Origin: Poronia punctata
Taxonomy: Eukaryota > Ascomycota > Sordariomycetes > Xylariales > Xylariaceae
Assembly: GCA_022579005.1 (NCBI GenBank)
Contig: MU401546.1
Span: 1 to 56,426 of the forward strand
Length of the DNA stretch: 56,426 nucleotides
Direction of reading: 5' to 3'
This document shows positions 11,598 to 23,361 of this stretch, one piece after another; position 1 is the stretch's first letter, and the number at the start of each line of letters is the position of its first letter. The notes below the pieces were generated by a model that had not been told where the DNA came from, did not search any database, and was given only the letters and a program-made list of their open reading frames with translations. The position numbers were made by a program, and so were the translations under genes.

Positions 11598-13544
11598 TCA
11601 CATAATAAAAAGATAGGGCTGATCAAAACACTCATCCCACCTCATCTTCCCCTCGCTCCAAAACCTCTTCAAGACCTCCCTCGCCAGCATCGGCGCCGCC
11701 GTCCCCATCTCTTTAACCGCAGCAGCTAACTCCCCCGCCACGAAATCCCGCTCAAAAGCCGACCCATTAGTCCCCGCACCGACACCGGCCACGACGAGCG
11801 GCCAGAGGAGACAGTTACGGAAATTGTCGTGTCGTAACCCTTCTCGGAGATTGATGAGGAGTCGATCGTAGTGCACTGCGACGATACTTTTGAACCCTGC
11901 CGTGTTGTCTGGCAATAGACCGACGTCTTGTAAAGAGAGGATGCAGTAGAGCGTTATGGCGGATTGGTGCACCCGCCCGATGAGAAGCCAGTGTGCTCGT
12001 GTGCGCTCGTTTTTGCCGTGTAAATTCGCAAGAGCTTCGGGGGAAAAGGATAGGATGCGGGAGAGTGTTTCTTGCGCCTGCGCTTCCAAGTCGTCGAATT
12101 GTGACTGTGATTGTGACTGTGATTGTGACTGTGATTGTGACTGATGGTTGTAGTTGTTAGGGTATAAGTGGCTGGCTGCTCGAAGCCGGTTCACCTCTAC
12201 AACTTCGAAAAGTAGCGCAGGCGGACATATCGACCCGATATACACGGGTAGACTCCCGTCTCCCCATACGGAGCGGAAGAAGTCGAAGTTAAGCGGGTGG
12301 GTGAGTTCAAGGAGTTGGTCGTTGCTTGGACTTGTCGCGTTGGCGAAGATTTCGATACTAATTTTTTTTTTTCATTCAAATGTTAACTCAAACGGATTCT
12401 CGAACTTTGTCATCGATGAGTAAAGTAAGAAGAGTAGAATAGAACTTACACAACAGTCGTCATAATCCCTATCCGTAAATGAGGATTCTCATTCCACAGC
12501 TTCTCTATCCCACCCCGAAGCTGCGTCATCTTGATGAAACCGTTATAATGGAATCTCCAACGAGCCGAAGGTTGAATTTGTTGCTGTTGTGTGTGTGCGT
12601 ATCAAATCTCATGTCAGCATTTTTCTTCTTTTTTTTCTCAACTCACTCTTAACTTGCCCAAATCCCCCCCGGTAGAATGTAAAACAGAACAAAAACATAC
12701 ATCAGCCCACAACAACATCATAACACTAGTCATAGTCCCATCACTCGCCCTCTTCTCCTCCTGCGCGATATCCTCATTAAGCGAGCGGACGACCTGGTAA
12801 GACCAATACGCGATGGCCGACCTCGCCCGCACGAGGACCTGCTTCTCCGTCCCCGACGGCAATTTATGCATCGCGTGCACCATGGCCATCAGGATGAAGA
12901 GCGCCTTCAACGGTACCGGAAGCATCGAGTAAGCCGCCGCCGTGGGCAATTTCGTGCGCGAGTCTTCCAGGAGGAGTTTCAGCGGTGAGCAACGCTCGTA
13001 TACTTCTACATGATCTTTTTTTTTTTTTTTTAACTTTTTCGTCAGCACACAAAGCCCCTTCCCACTCTCCCAAAAGACGAAAGTTAAAGAAGAAAGAGAA
13101 AGAAAAAAAAAACTCACATCTATAAGAAGCCTGCATAGCAACAAAATCCTCCCTCTTAATCTCGAACCTCAGAATCGTTTCCAGAGCCCTAGCCTGTACC
13201 GGACCAAAGATGGCCATAGCACCAAACTTATCCCTTAACCCCTTATCCACATCCATATCCATATCCACATCTTTTCTCGTGGTAGTAGTCACCATCATAT
13301 CATCATCATCTGTAGGAGTAGTAGTAGTAGTAGTAGTATCCTTCCTCCTCCTTTTCTTCCTAGCCGTGACTTTCCCAGTCGGCACCCATCTTAAAGGCTG
13401 CCTCTCCTCATAACCGGGGCAGACGATCCCCGTATTTCGACATCGGTTACATACCGGCTGTGTCGAGTCGCAGACTAATCTCCTCCGTAGACATTCCCAG
13501 CAGTGTTTCTGTCGTGGAGGTGTTGGCGTTCCAGATTCCGACAT
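11598..13544 (-). CDS. Zn(II)2Cys6 transcription factor, four exons
   Basis: Exons are 13544-13118, 13002-12701, 12583-12450 and 12357-11598, giving about 540 residues. Introns start GTGAGT, GTATGT and GTAAGT. The first acceptor is uncertain: AAG at 13003, or AAG at 13015 adding four residues. This is a nuclear DNA-binding regulator of the Gal4 class. Seen: the zinc cluster C15-x2-C18-x6-C25-x6-C32-x2-C35-x6-C42, a basic linker (KKRRRKD), a Thr/Asp low-complexity part, then a helical regulatory region typical of fungal-specific TF domains (ILRFEIKREDF, LLEDSRTKLP, FRNCLLWPLVVAG, RWDECF). Residues of exon 4 include a (QS)n run encoded by a TGTGAC/TGTGAT repeat at 12100-12143, likely length-variable. 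Target genes cannot be inferred; neighbours look unrelated. Confidence 0.88.
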
Positions 13545-14105
13545 TTTCTTTCTCGGATTAAAAGAGTAGGTAGCGATGAGGTGAAAATATGGCCCAAAAC
13601 GAATAAATAAATAAATAAATAAGTTACGTTCCTTTCCTTTTCCTTTCTTCCTCTGAAAAAGAAAGAAACAAAAAAGATTATAATTAGATTAGTCAGTTAA
13701 CTATTACTTTTTCGTTTCTAGATTCTGCCTTTTCGTCTTGTTTTCTATGCAAGGTCCTGAACCATAACAATCGGTCAAAGATCCAAAGGTTACCGTACCT
13801 ACCTACCTTACCTACTCGTAGGAGAGAGATATGAAAAAGCCACTTGCTTACCTGTAATGTGGCTGTGATCCCAACTTTCCTGCGGGGTCCTGTCCTTTTG
13901 TCATCTACTAATTTTCCTTGCATCGGCACAGCCCTACATAAGGTACTCATGGTTTCAGCTCTGTATTTTATATTATTAGGTATTATCAAACGTCTTATAT
14001 AAGCCGGTAGTAATTCAGCCCTATTCTTTTATTGGGCTGATTACGTATGGACCGCTTTTAAACATGTACGTTGTAAGCACTAGTCTGGGCCTAAGACCCA
14101 ACAAT

Positions 14106-14528
14106 GTAGCCTACCTACGTCTACCTTGAAAAATTCCTACATCTAAGGAGTTCCCTACTTAGGTCCAAATACTCAACGCCAACATGCAGATCGTCTTTTG
14201 CCTAAGTATTCAAAAGAAAAATGACATGACCTGCACATACCTGCTATATGCTATACCTGCCATTAGGTATCTGCTATACCTGCTATTAGGTATCTGCTAT
14301 ACCTGCTTGCCTGCTTTCCTGCACCTATAATTTACCTTTATGTTATTTTTAAACATGTATATATACCTGCTCGTAGGTACTACCTATGTTAATCAAAAGT
14401 CATTGATCTTAAAGGTACATGCTAAGGCGCTGTACCATAGAAACATTTAAAGCGAGGGGGCTAACGTGCACTAAGTGGAGAAACTCCTTAGATGTAGGAA
14501 TTTTTCAAGGTAGACGTAGGTGGGCTAC
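14106..14528. mobile_element. MITE-like element with 47-bp inverted repeats
   Basis: The left arm 14106-14152 and right arm 14482-14528 are reverse complements at 46 of 47 positions, separated by 329 bp. Weaker similarity continues inward for about 14 bp. The interior has a 23-nt tandem repeat and no ORF. Direct copies of TTTTAAACATGTA lie just outside the left arm (14056-14068) and inside (14347-14359). The compact non-coding, long-arm structure suits a non-autonomous foldback or MITE-type element, or a hairpin RNA source. Target-site duplications were not clear to me, so the exact ends are uncertain. Confidence 0.6.
14248..14311. repeat. 23-nt tandem repeat, about 2.8 copies
   Basis: Units at 14248-14270, 14271-14293 and a partial 14294-14311, each built on GCTATACCTGC followed by a TTAGGTAT block. 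It lies inside the inverted-repeat element. Confidence 0.8.
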
Positions 14529-14894
14529 AACAATGGAGCCGTTTAAAGCCGAAGCCGAATGCTACCCCGGATTGCAGCTCTCGCCTCTGCCGGGATGGGA
14601 TTAGCAATGCATAGAAATCACACATTTGAAGTTAAAACAAATATTGGTTGATATTCTAGAACGTGGGGTGCTAGGATTGCTATCTACAAACTACAAACTC
14701 AAAAACAGCGGTACGCCCGCCGCAACAAACACACATCCTGCTCTGCCTGAAAACTCCGGGGGTATTTATTACCGTGATTCCTCCCTCCCGTGCAAAGTGC
14801 AGCTGGATCGGTAGGTCGTAAACATATTGAATTATCCATGCCTCATCAACGAACCATCTCATCTCACTCCTATCATAAGTAACCCTTGGCGTAT

Positions 14895-17537
14895 CTAATA
14901 AGGCGAGTCCACCACGTCGTCCTTGCCAAGCTTGTAACGGCCACTCTGGCGGGTGCCGATGCGTCCCGAGCTCTGCCTCGGTGTGCCGCCTAGCCGGAAA
15001 TTACCAGCAATGCTCTCCCGAGTCGGACGGCTTAGCTTGTTCTTGCCTACCATCTGGACCTCGTTGGGAAGAGCGACGATGACGTTCTGGTCCGATCCGA
15101 ACTTGAAGTCGTCGGCCTTGACATCCTCCGTGTATCGCTTGATGATGTACGGAGCTTTGGCACCTCGCAGGACCTTCTTAAGGTTCCAGTCGATAATATA
15201 GGGGCCGGTCGCTGTGATGATGGAAGATTCCTCACCCGCCTGGCTAGTATTGAATCGAGCAGGAGTGAACGAGACACCCTGGCCAGTCTCGTGGTGGAAC
15301 TGTGCGACGTGTTCGGGCGTGAGTGCCAGACGGCGAGGCTGTGGCTTCGCGTCTGCGGCAAACGACTTCTCGAAACCAAGCTTGCCCTCGTTCTTGCCCG
15401 ACTTCTGTAGAGCATCGATCAGGAGCAAATATGTACGGCATGTCGCTAGTACCCAGCGGCCGTCGGCTGATACGTCCAGACCGATGATGGCCTCACCGAG
15501 CGCTGGAATATGTGTCTTTGCGTTTATGCCGAGTCGGTCAAACAGACGGATGTCTCCCTTGTTCGAGGCTACTGCAATGTAACCCTTTTCTGTAGTCGAG
15601 ACAGCAGAGAAGTCGTTCTTGGAAGCATATTGCTTGAGTTGAGAGTCGACCAGCTTGGCACCAGAGAGTCGAGGATCTACTCGGAAAAGAGCATTCTTCG
15701 ACACACCGAGGAAAGTCGGCTCGTGTGTCATCTGCGCAAACTTGTTCTCAGGCGCGATTTCGAGCACCGGGATATCTTCATGCACATTCCACTCATCGAC
15801 AACCTTTCCATACTCCAAGTCCATGCGGTACAGCTTGTGTGGGTCGTCGTTCTTTTGCAAGATCATGTTACGATCCTCGTTGTGCAGCATGACCTTTTTA
15901 GGGCTGAACAGTTCACCCTTTGGCGTCTCCACCTTGGAGATGTTGGTGGAAAATTCAAGGTGGTTGTTTGGAGCATGTTTAAAGACGCCAATCTTGGAAC
16001 CACGTACGACGAAAGATCGGTCGTGTTTGTATCCAACGGCCAATCCCGAGTTTATGTATTCATCCTTTGGCTGTGTCTCAACGTCTTCGTCTTCCTCGTC
16101 GCTGTCGTAGTGTTCGCTCCTTGGACGATCGTCGTCTGTCTCTTCCTCTTCCTCTTCCTGCTCCCCCTCCGCAGGGGCATCGTCCATAGTGAGATCTTCG
16201 AAAGCGTCGAGGACATACTGGCGTTCCTGCTCTTTCACCCTGGCCCACTTCTGCTCGTTGAGCTGTTCCCATAGGGCTTGCATGAGGCCTTCTTGGAACC
16301 TGGTAAGAGTGTCTTGATCTTTGAAGCGCAGCAGCCATGAGTAAGCCGATCCATCTTCGGTGAACTGATTGAAAATGAACGACAGAAACTCAAAGTTGAA
16401 AACAGGGTTCATGTCAGCTATGACTGGGATTCCGAGCCATTCGGTTTCTTTGCTGCCCACGTGCAGCCAGTAGTTCCATTTGCCGATATCCGATACTTTG
16501 GCAATGACAGACGAGTCCTTGAGTATGAAAGACCCCGAAGGGAAATCGAAAAAGTGCAGTTCAGCCAATTCCATCGACAGAGTCTCGACGGCCTCTGGAT
16601 GAGGTGGCGCGACTGGTGGCGCCTTGGGGCCGGATACTGCCACGTCTTGTGCCTCTTGAACCTCTTCGACTTGACTGTCGGCAAGAGTAGACCCGATTTG
16701 AGCCGCATCTCTCTTGGCGCTAGTGTTCGCTTCGTTCCTCAGCTGAAACATGGCGTCGGAGGAATCGATTGATCGAGCCAAGGTTGGGCTGTGAATCGGG
16801 CTCGCCTGAGGGATGGGTTGCTCCTCGTCAAAATCGAACTGTCGAAGATCGTCTTCGGACGCGGTGGTATGTGGCTTGCGATATTTTCGCTCGTACTGGC
16901 AGTTCTTCGCTATGCGTTCAAATGCGGCAACCTGCGTAGACTCCACCGATGGATCACACACGAATTCGTAGAGGTCGCCCACGTCACCACTCAAATCTTT
17001 CCAGGCGATGAGCTTCTCGGCCCCGTCTCGGCTCTCTACTCGGAAGTGTAGAGCTTCGTCCAGCAGGAAAGTCTTTTCGTCTTTCTCGGCCGCGAGTGCG
17101 TTTATCTCCGCGTCTTCGCCCTCCTCGTCGGCCAGCAGTTCTTCCTCGCCTTCCTCGTAGACTCTTTGAATGACTAGTTGGTATTGGAAGTCTTGGCCGG
17201 TTCTTCGAATGCGAGCGGCGGCGTCTTTAAATATAAGCTCCGAGTAACCTTTCGGGGAAAGCGGTCGGACAAGATACAGTTGACCTTGAGGTAATTCAAT
17301 TATCGACTCTTGGCTGTTGCTGCCAAACAGCAGTTTGCCGACTATCGACAGGATGTGGTCAGCTTACTTCCTCCAGCGTATTGTAAAGTTGAGATGTCGT
17401 TATCTTTTGTTGGATGGCTATGGATGGATCCTAGAAAGTCACCAAGCACATGGGCGGTGAGACCATCCGGGGAAAGCGTGGTTTGGTCGCGACGAGGGAG
17501 GGGCAACAACAAACTTACCATTCTTAAGGACGAACAT
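14895..17537 (-). CDS. VID27: Vacuolar import and degradation protein 27 (VID27)
   Basis: Two exons, 17537-17519 (19 nt, MFVLKN plus one base) and 17341-14895, joined over a 177-nt GTAAGT...TAG intron with GCTGAC branch site, give 821 residues; yeast Vid27 is 782. The 19-nt first exon restores the conserved start MFVLKNVGKLLFGSNSQ. VID27 is a cytosolic protein linked in yeast to vacuolar import and degradation of gluconeogenic enzymes; its biochemical role is poorly defined. Seen: N-terminal VID27 domain with a PH-like region (IIELPQGQLYLVRPLSPKGY, later FLLDEALHFRVES), acidic EE-rich linker (about residues 395-425), and a C-terminal seven-bladed propeller-like VID27 domain (SGLAVGYKHDRSFVVRG onward). 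The long antisense frames over it are shadows. Confidence 0.96.
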
Positions 17538-18304
17538 CGTGGTTGCCAAGTTACTCTTGGCGTTCGTATTTGGGTTTTCTGCCTCACTAACACGACACGA
17601 TGGTGCGCAAAGTCGGCCGGTTAAGAATATTATGGTAACTGCAACGTAATTTGTGTTGGTCGTGATGTAGACATCGATATTTCGTCTGTGTTTTGTTGTT
17701 GGTGTGGGGGGAGGATACCTAGCGCCAGGCAGTCCATCTCAACCTTTGCCCCGGCAACTGCGTCATGGCGATAAGTAAATTCTCATTGGCCCACTGCATT
17801 ATTCGTGGCGCGGCTTTGGACAAAGCACAGCCACATTGCCACTTTCCTATCAGCGGCAATCTCCACTTTGAACTCTCTAATCTTAGTAAGCATACAGGTG
17901 TACTCGTATCGTAGTCTCGTACGTTCTCTCATCTGTACTTGTATATTTTGCTTTTCTTGTATATGAAACTGTGCTTCCTCCTGTTCCCTAGTGGCAACCT
18001 GACTACGTATTGCAGTCAGAGTGCTATGAAGGGAAGTCTAGGATTATTGTTGATTATTTTACAAGGTTTACACATCCTGGAATGTGTAGGAAGTACTTAT
18101 ACATACAAATACTATGGGGCTAGGTGTCTATACCTTAGGCTCCATTGTAATCATTGTCCATACCCTCAATCCAGGTCAATGGATCCACAAAACTACGGGT
18201 ACTACGCAGCACGGTCTGTAACCGATTGAAGTGTAAACACAAGTTCAATTGTCTTGCCTCTCTTCCATAATATACAGTACATGGGACTTCGTTAATACAA
18301 AGAC
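17538..18304. other. Intergenic
   Basis: Contains the VID27 promoter side and the 3' side of the next minus-strand gene. No gene is seen. TACTCGTA is at 17901. Confidence 0.55.
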
Positions 18305-19431
18305 CTACGAATGAATGACTTGTTCCATAGCTGCACCAACGGCGCCGGCGCCCACCACAATCCAAAGCCATTTATTCGTCAACACGTCCGCTCTAGGCCA
18401 GAAGGAGTTATGGGTCTCTTGAAACTTTTCAAAGTCTGCAAGTTTCTCCGGGTTGGATTCTGAGTACCGCCTCTTCTGATGTTGTTCTGTCTGTTTATCC
18501 CCACCGACATAACGAAGGAAGAAATAGTTGGCGATGCCACCTAAAACCTCGATAGGGGCAAGCATGTCCGACCCGTACAGTAGCAAAGGGAATGAAAGAT
18601 GTATCAATGCGTCACCAAGATAGCTATAGGAATGTCAGCAACATTTGTCCAGGTGTGTAGATTGTGCGATGCTTACTTGGGATGGCGGACTAGGCTCCAT
18701 ACACCATCCTTGCACACAGATGTTTTGCCCTGCGCAGACCCTTTAAACCTCTCCAGTTGCACATCCGCGAGTACCTCCAGGGCGAAGCCGGCCGAGAATA
18801 AAGCCACGGCCAACACCTGGACGGCGGGGTGATAGCCTGTTAATGCAGCTCCTTGATGGTGGAAAGGAGCTGTGATAGGGAGCGAGATGATGGTCTGGAC
18901 GACGGCTTCGGGCAAAAACAGAGTGAAAAGTGCCTTATTCCAGTACCCTTCTTCGAGCTTCTCGGCTTCGTATCTAGGATCATCAGCACCTTTAACCCGG
19001 CGTCTTCGTTTGATGCTTCTACTGGCAATCCGATAGAAGAGGCGTCCTCCCCAGAGAGTCACTCCCGTCAACAGCAGGCGCTCTGGCCGTGACAAGGTAC
19101 CAACAGCCTGTCCAAAAGTCAAACCACGGCTGTACATCTTTCTACCGACGGCGCTCCACCATCCATTCGCCATTGGAGCGATCGGCCATAGCCAATCCTT
19201 GGCCTCGACACTATTGGTGGCCCGACCTATGCCATAAGCAAGAATAGCTAGGGGTGCATGGAGCTGAAGGCTTGGAAGAATCGTGTCTCTGAAGATTCCT
19301 ACATCGAGCAGGGCGCGGTGAAGAGGCACGTGATAAGACACAGTCGACGGGAGTGGTGAGGACTGGAACGGATCGTTAGAGGTGTTATAGCCCCTCCCGA
19401 CAACTTGGCTCGAGCCGCCCAGGTAAGACAT
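18305..19431 (-). CDS. DUF1295 / steroid-reductase-like membrane protein
   Basis: Exons are 19431-18677 and 18623-18305 (53-nt GTAAGC...TAG intron), giving 357 residues. The splice recreates the family signature V-R-H-P-N-Y-L-G-D across the junction (AA|C codon for N), which strongly supports the model. Seen: several hydrophobic segments (LLDVGIFRDTILPSL, APLAILAYGIG, LLLTGVTLWGGRLFY, EAVVQTIISLPITA, AVQVLAVALFSAGFAL), the DUF1295 / steroid 5-alpha reductase-like C-terminal domain with RHPNYLGD, then a last helix WLWIVVGAGAVGAAM. It probably sits in the ER or another internal membrane. Relatives include NADPH-dependent reductases and methyltransferases of the ICMT/ERG24 superfamily; substrate cannot be told here. 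Confidence 0.87.
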
Positions 19432-20463
19432 GGCTGCTTTCTATACAGCTGCTTCTCACAAGTGCTTTTGACAAGCAATGCCAGATTGCCAATGAGGATT
19501 CAACTAGCCTAACCCATGAAGGCTTATGAAAAGGCGCCTAAAGCAAATGCAAGATGTAAGACGTCAAGTTAGGAAGGAGCATTGACCTCGGTGCGGGGTC
19601 TTGGTACGACGTAGGGATGACATCACTTACACAACAACTGTCATATCAGGAACGTCGCGTCTTATTATGTGTACTACTCCACGGCCAAGTCAGGACAGGT
19701 ATCAACACACTCATCATGATATCTACCCCGATGACACATCTACACTGTATTGGGTTGATAGGTGTATTGTGGTATGTAAAGGTTATGGTTAGGTTACAGT
19801 CCTTTCACTGTGAAAGACCCTTATTATCCAGATCCGTTCCTTCCCCCTACAACACATTACGGTAACCCAAGACGGATTGTACTTGAAGTATCCCGTCCTG
19901 TCCGTGTCTAACCCAGCTAAACCCCGCCGCCCATGGGAATCCACCGACCCGGCCTCTGACCAACGATAGGGTTGTAAAATAACAGAAGGTCTGACTGACA
20001 GCTCAGCCGCATTATCTAGTTCGCTCGCCATCGCAGCATCTGTCGTATGACTTGTAATCCCCAAAGCTACAACTACGTGTTGAGAGTGTACATTATCGAT
20101 TGTCTCTCACCGCAGGGGCCACGGCCAGGGCGCACATGACGACGTTTTTATACAACGGCCGGCGGCATGCGACGCGACCACAATCGCCTCTCTTTTACAG
20201 TGGATAAGATAAAGGCATATAGAATGGCATGGCCCGATTATCTAAACGCGCCCGTCAACCTTGTTTGACGCCTGGCCATCGCCATCGAGGCCGTGGAAAT
20301 CTATCGAATACAGAAGGAAAATAGGTACAGGGATGTACATGTTGTTACATCTAGTTAGTGCAGACATAAGGAAAGGCTGCTGGCCGTGCAGCAAAGTCGT
20401 TGATAGTCGTATCCAGGAAAACCTTCGTACGTCGTTAGGTAAACGCCCAGGTTCTTGTCAGCC
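19432..20463. other. Intergenic
   Basis: About 1 kb between two minus-strand genes. The open frames in it are short and without motifs. No gene is supported. Confidence 0.55.
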
Positions 20464-22187
20464 CTAACTGTCGTCACTTTCTTCTTCTTCTTTCTGCTTC
20501 AACGTCACTTCAACCTTTCCATTCCTTCCTGGCGTCGTCTGTATCTCGTAAGTTCCACCAAGGACAAGGTCTTTCGCCACAAGTTCCCGGGTACGGCCCA
20601 GGCTCTCGATATCGGAAATTCGTTGCAGAGTGTCTTCAAGGAATTGGCGGAAACCCGGTTCGGCACATATTTCTTTAAAGGCTCGATGCATGGGCACAGA
20701 GCTCGCTCGAACTTCAGCTGCACTTGTGATGGTGAACAGATTTAAGCGATCAAGCTCCCGGATAAAATCGGATCTCGTCATAATCTGCTGGGCCTTGTGC
20801 ATCGGGAACGATGGGAGTATATGGCCGTGCTCCTCGTGATATGCACTTTCCATTTCCTGCTCTTTGTCTACAAGGGCTTGCGCCAATACCATAGACGCCG
20901 ACTATATCCTCTGTTAGCCATGTTTCATCTCATCTTTGTGGCAGAGTTAGCACATACAGCCCACTTCTGTTGGTCCATGACGTCGTCGTCCATCTCTGAG
21001 CCGAGGATCCAGCATTGGTTCAGAAACCAGGTCTTTTCCGTCTCCTTGATTTTATCGCATGTGGCCAGCATATCATGGGACTTGGCCACGCGATTCAGAA
21101 AGGAAAGGCGACCGCCAACACGGTTGTAGATTTCTTCTAGTGTCTCCTGGTCGACCATCTCTCTGAAATGTCGGTAGCGATAGCGTTGCAAAGCCGGCAA
21201 GGCTTGCTGTTTCGGCAAGTCCCCCACCGGTATGACCTCCATCCTCGTAGCCAGCTGCTTGAATCTCTCCAAAACCCAAAAGTCATCGCTGTTAAATATC
21301 ATAGTCACCAGGTTCGCAGCGGCCCATTGCTCGGCCCTCTGTTGAAGAAGTTCAAGAAGGTCACGGCCATCCTCGTCGTCTCGGATCAAGTGCATTTGGT
21401 TAAGGATAAGGATAAGCGGTTTCCCCTTCTTTTCCCGGTGGCGCAGCGCAACCTTCTCCAGCTTGTTCAGCGCCCTCTCAATGTCGAGCAGAGCGGTAGT
21501 GTCTCGGGGCCCCTTCTCGCTAAAGTAGCCGCCTATGTAATCTTCGTGGAATTCATAATCGAGTGCTTTCCCAAGCCTTATCCGGAATAATTCTAGGTCG
21601 GAGTGGGCCTCAAACATGGAACAGCCTATGCCGTCGATCTTCCGCATAGCGTCCAACAACATGCTGCTCTTTCCGCAGCCCTTGTCGCCCATGATGAGAT
21701 AATAGTGACCCTTTTCTGAGCCGTCGATGATGGCGTCTATCTTGGTCTGCTCCTCGCGCTGGACCCAATGCTGCGGCAGGGGCGGAGCAGGTATCTCCTT
21801 GCCGAACGCGGCGAGGTCCAGCACGGGATCACCGGGTTCAAACGCATTGGCAATCTTTCGAAGCTGGATGTGTTTGTAGGATCTGTGATAGAGATATCCA
21901 GTCGCGGCAAACCCAATGCCAAGGACCAAGACGGAAGCAAAGGTAGTGACGGCGGCTTCTACCGCTTTGGAAAAGAGACTTGGCGCATCTCCAGGCTTTG
22001 GTGGCTCTTCAGCGCCCGGCTGGGACTTGTAAGCCTCTTCCTGATAGGCACGTCGTGTGGACGAGAAGCCTCGACGAGGTGGGGGCCGAAGATGCCGTTG
22101 ATGCCGTGGTTGGGGTCCAAATCTCACGGTGTGACCTGACACGGTGGATCTCAACGGCAGCAGGCGGGCCCCCAACCGAGTAAACAT
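20464..22187 (-). CDS. Predicted mitochondrial membrane P-loop ATPase
   Basis: Exons are 22187-20958 and 20901-20464, with a 56-nt GTATGT...TAG intron containing GCTAAC, giving 555 residues. Seen: an Arg/Pro-rich N-terminus with RRGFSSTRRAYQEEA, which looks like a mitochondrial presequence; one transmembrane segment (about 79-100, TTFASVLVLGIGFAATGYLY); Walker A GDKGCGKS at 167-174; a Walker B-like LILILNQMHLI with Asn where Asp is usual; and an arginine-rich region (RYRYRHFREM) that could supply the sensor/finger. The C-terminal part is helical and ends in an acidic KQKEEEESDDS. The layout resembles STAND/AAA+ 'ATPase-like' proteins conserved in filamentous fungi. Its role is unknown; inner-membrane location is inferred from presequence plus single TM. 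Confidence 0.82.
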
Positions 22188-23361
22188 GATGACTGGTTAA
22201 TGGCGCTAATGCGTGGTGTTTATGAATGCCGCGCGGATGGTCACATGGCCTCGTAGCCGCGCAAACGTGGTGTAATGCAGCGCAATGCGACCGTTGTGTG
22301 TCTTAAAACTACGAGTACATCTAATGGAAAGACAGGCAAATGCTACGCCAGAATAAAAGGGGCGATCGGAAATTTGGAGGCCTGCAGAGCTTCCCCCGGT
22401 TCGGAACTGTGCCAAGTTAATAAAACCGTTCGAGGTTTGTGGCTTGTGCTCAATGCTCACTGGGGCGCCCCACCCAAACATGCAAGTTGTGCAACACGTA
22501 CATACATACCTAGTATGTCACGTGTACGTACCGGAGTACCTGAGTAAAGTACCTACATGTACCTTGCCAGCCTACGTGCAGTCGTGCACAGGGCACTCCA
22601 CGTAGCACGTGCTATCCCTGCTCCTTGGCAAGATGATCACAAAACATCGGAACGTCCCGACTCCCAGAGATGGTGGACCCAGACGGACGCGGTTACGTAA
22701 ATGTAGGTGTTTGTCAACTCCAATCTCATTGTCATCGCAGACATTGTCGTCGCTAGAGTGTAAAGTCGGCGCGGTCTAAGCGTAGGTAAGAAGTAGAAAC
22801 TTTTGGATGCGGCTGTTAGTAGACTGTGTCGGACAAGTCGCGGTTAGAAATCCGATGCGATTAACCCGGGCTGCCGAAGACGTTTAACCATGGAGACATT
22901 TTCACTACCTACCTTTCTTTACGCCTTGCCTAGGTACTTAAGGCGCAAAGGAAGAGAACATGGTAAGTGGTACAATGGAAGGCCAAAGTTCCATATGGTA
23001 GTCATCGGTTTCGTAGAGCATGTTGTGCTGGCTATCAGTGGCTTGGGACTCTAGGAATGCCAAGGCCAAGCTCCCATCGGGATACTCAGATACACCACGT
23101 TCCTAGGTTAAGACATTGAACACAACACGCAGCCCTTCGGTATCTTGGTCTCCGTCGAACCCCGCCAAAGCTCATTTACAATGGTCATCGACTCAACGCC
23201 CGTCAATGGCAGCCCATTGTATGCTAGCCCATCACTACCGTAACCACATTGACCGACATGCTCAATGAACACAATCTATTTTTTAAAAAAAATATTTAAA
23301 CGCGATTGTGCCCCTAGTCCTCGTCGACCGTGTTTTACTTCCCATCAAGTTCCTCTTCAAC
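22188..23361. promoter_or_regulatory. Shared upstream region of two divergent genes
   Basis: The ATPase gene (-) and the proline-rich gene (+) start on opposite sides of this 1.17-kb stretch, so it should contain both promoters. A TACGAGTA copy lies at 22310. Near the right end, an A/T block TTTTTTAAAAAAAATATTT (about 23279-23297) precedes the plus-strand ATG by about 65 bp. No ORF worth calling. Confidence 0.45.

Larger units (their letters stand above)
13545..14894. other. Intergenic with MITE-like element
   Basis: No gene is seen between the Zn2Cys6 factor start and the VID27 stop. Most of the stretch is taken up by the inverted-repeat element and its internal tandem repeat, described separately. 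An (AATA)n tract sits near 13603-13621, and a TACTCGTA copy is at 13813. Confidence 0.6.

Noticed and set aside
12970..13144. Reading straight through intron 1 of the Zn2Cys6 factor
   Set aside because: The open stretch is poly-T/poly-A encoded (FFF/KKKKK) next to a perfect GTGAGT donor. Splicing gives a sensible helical region.
15510..16274. 254-codon open frame on the plus strand
   Set aside because: It lies antisense to VID27 exon 2 and has no recognisable domain; it is a shadow of the real gene.
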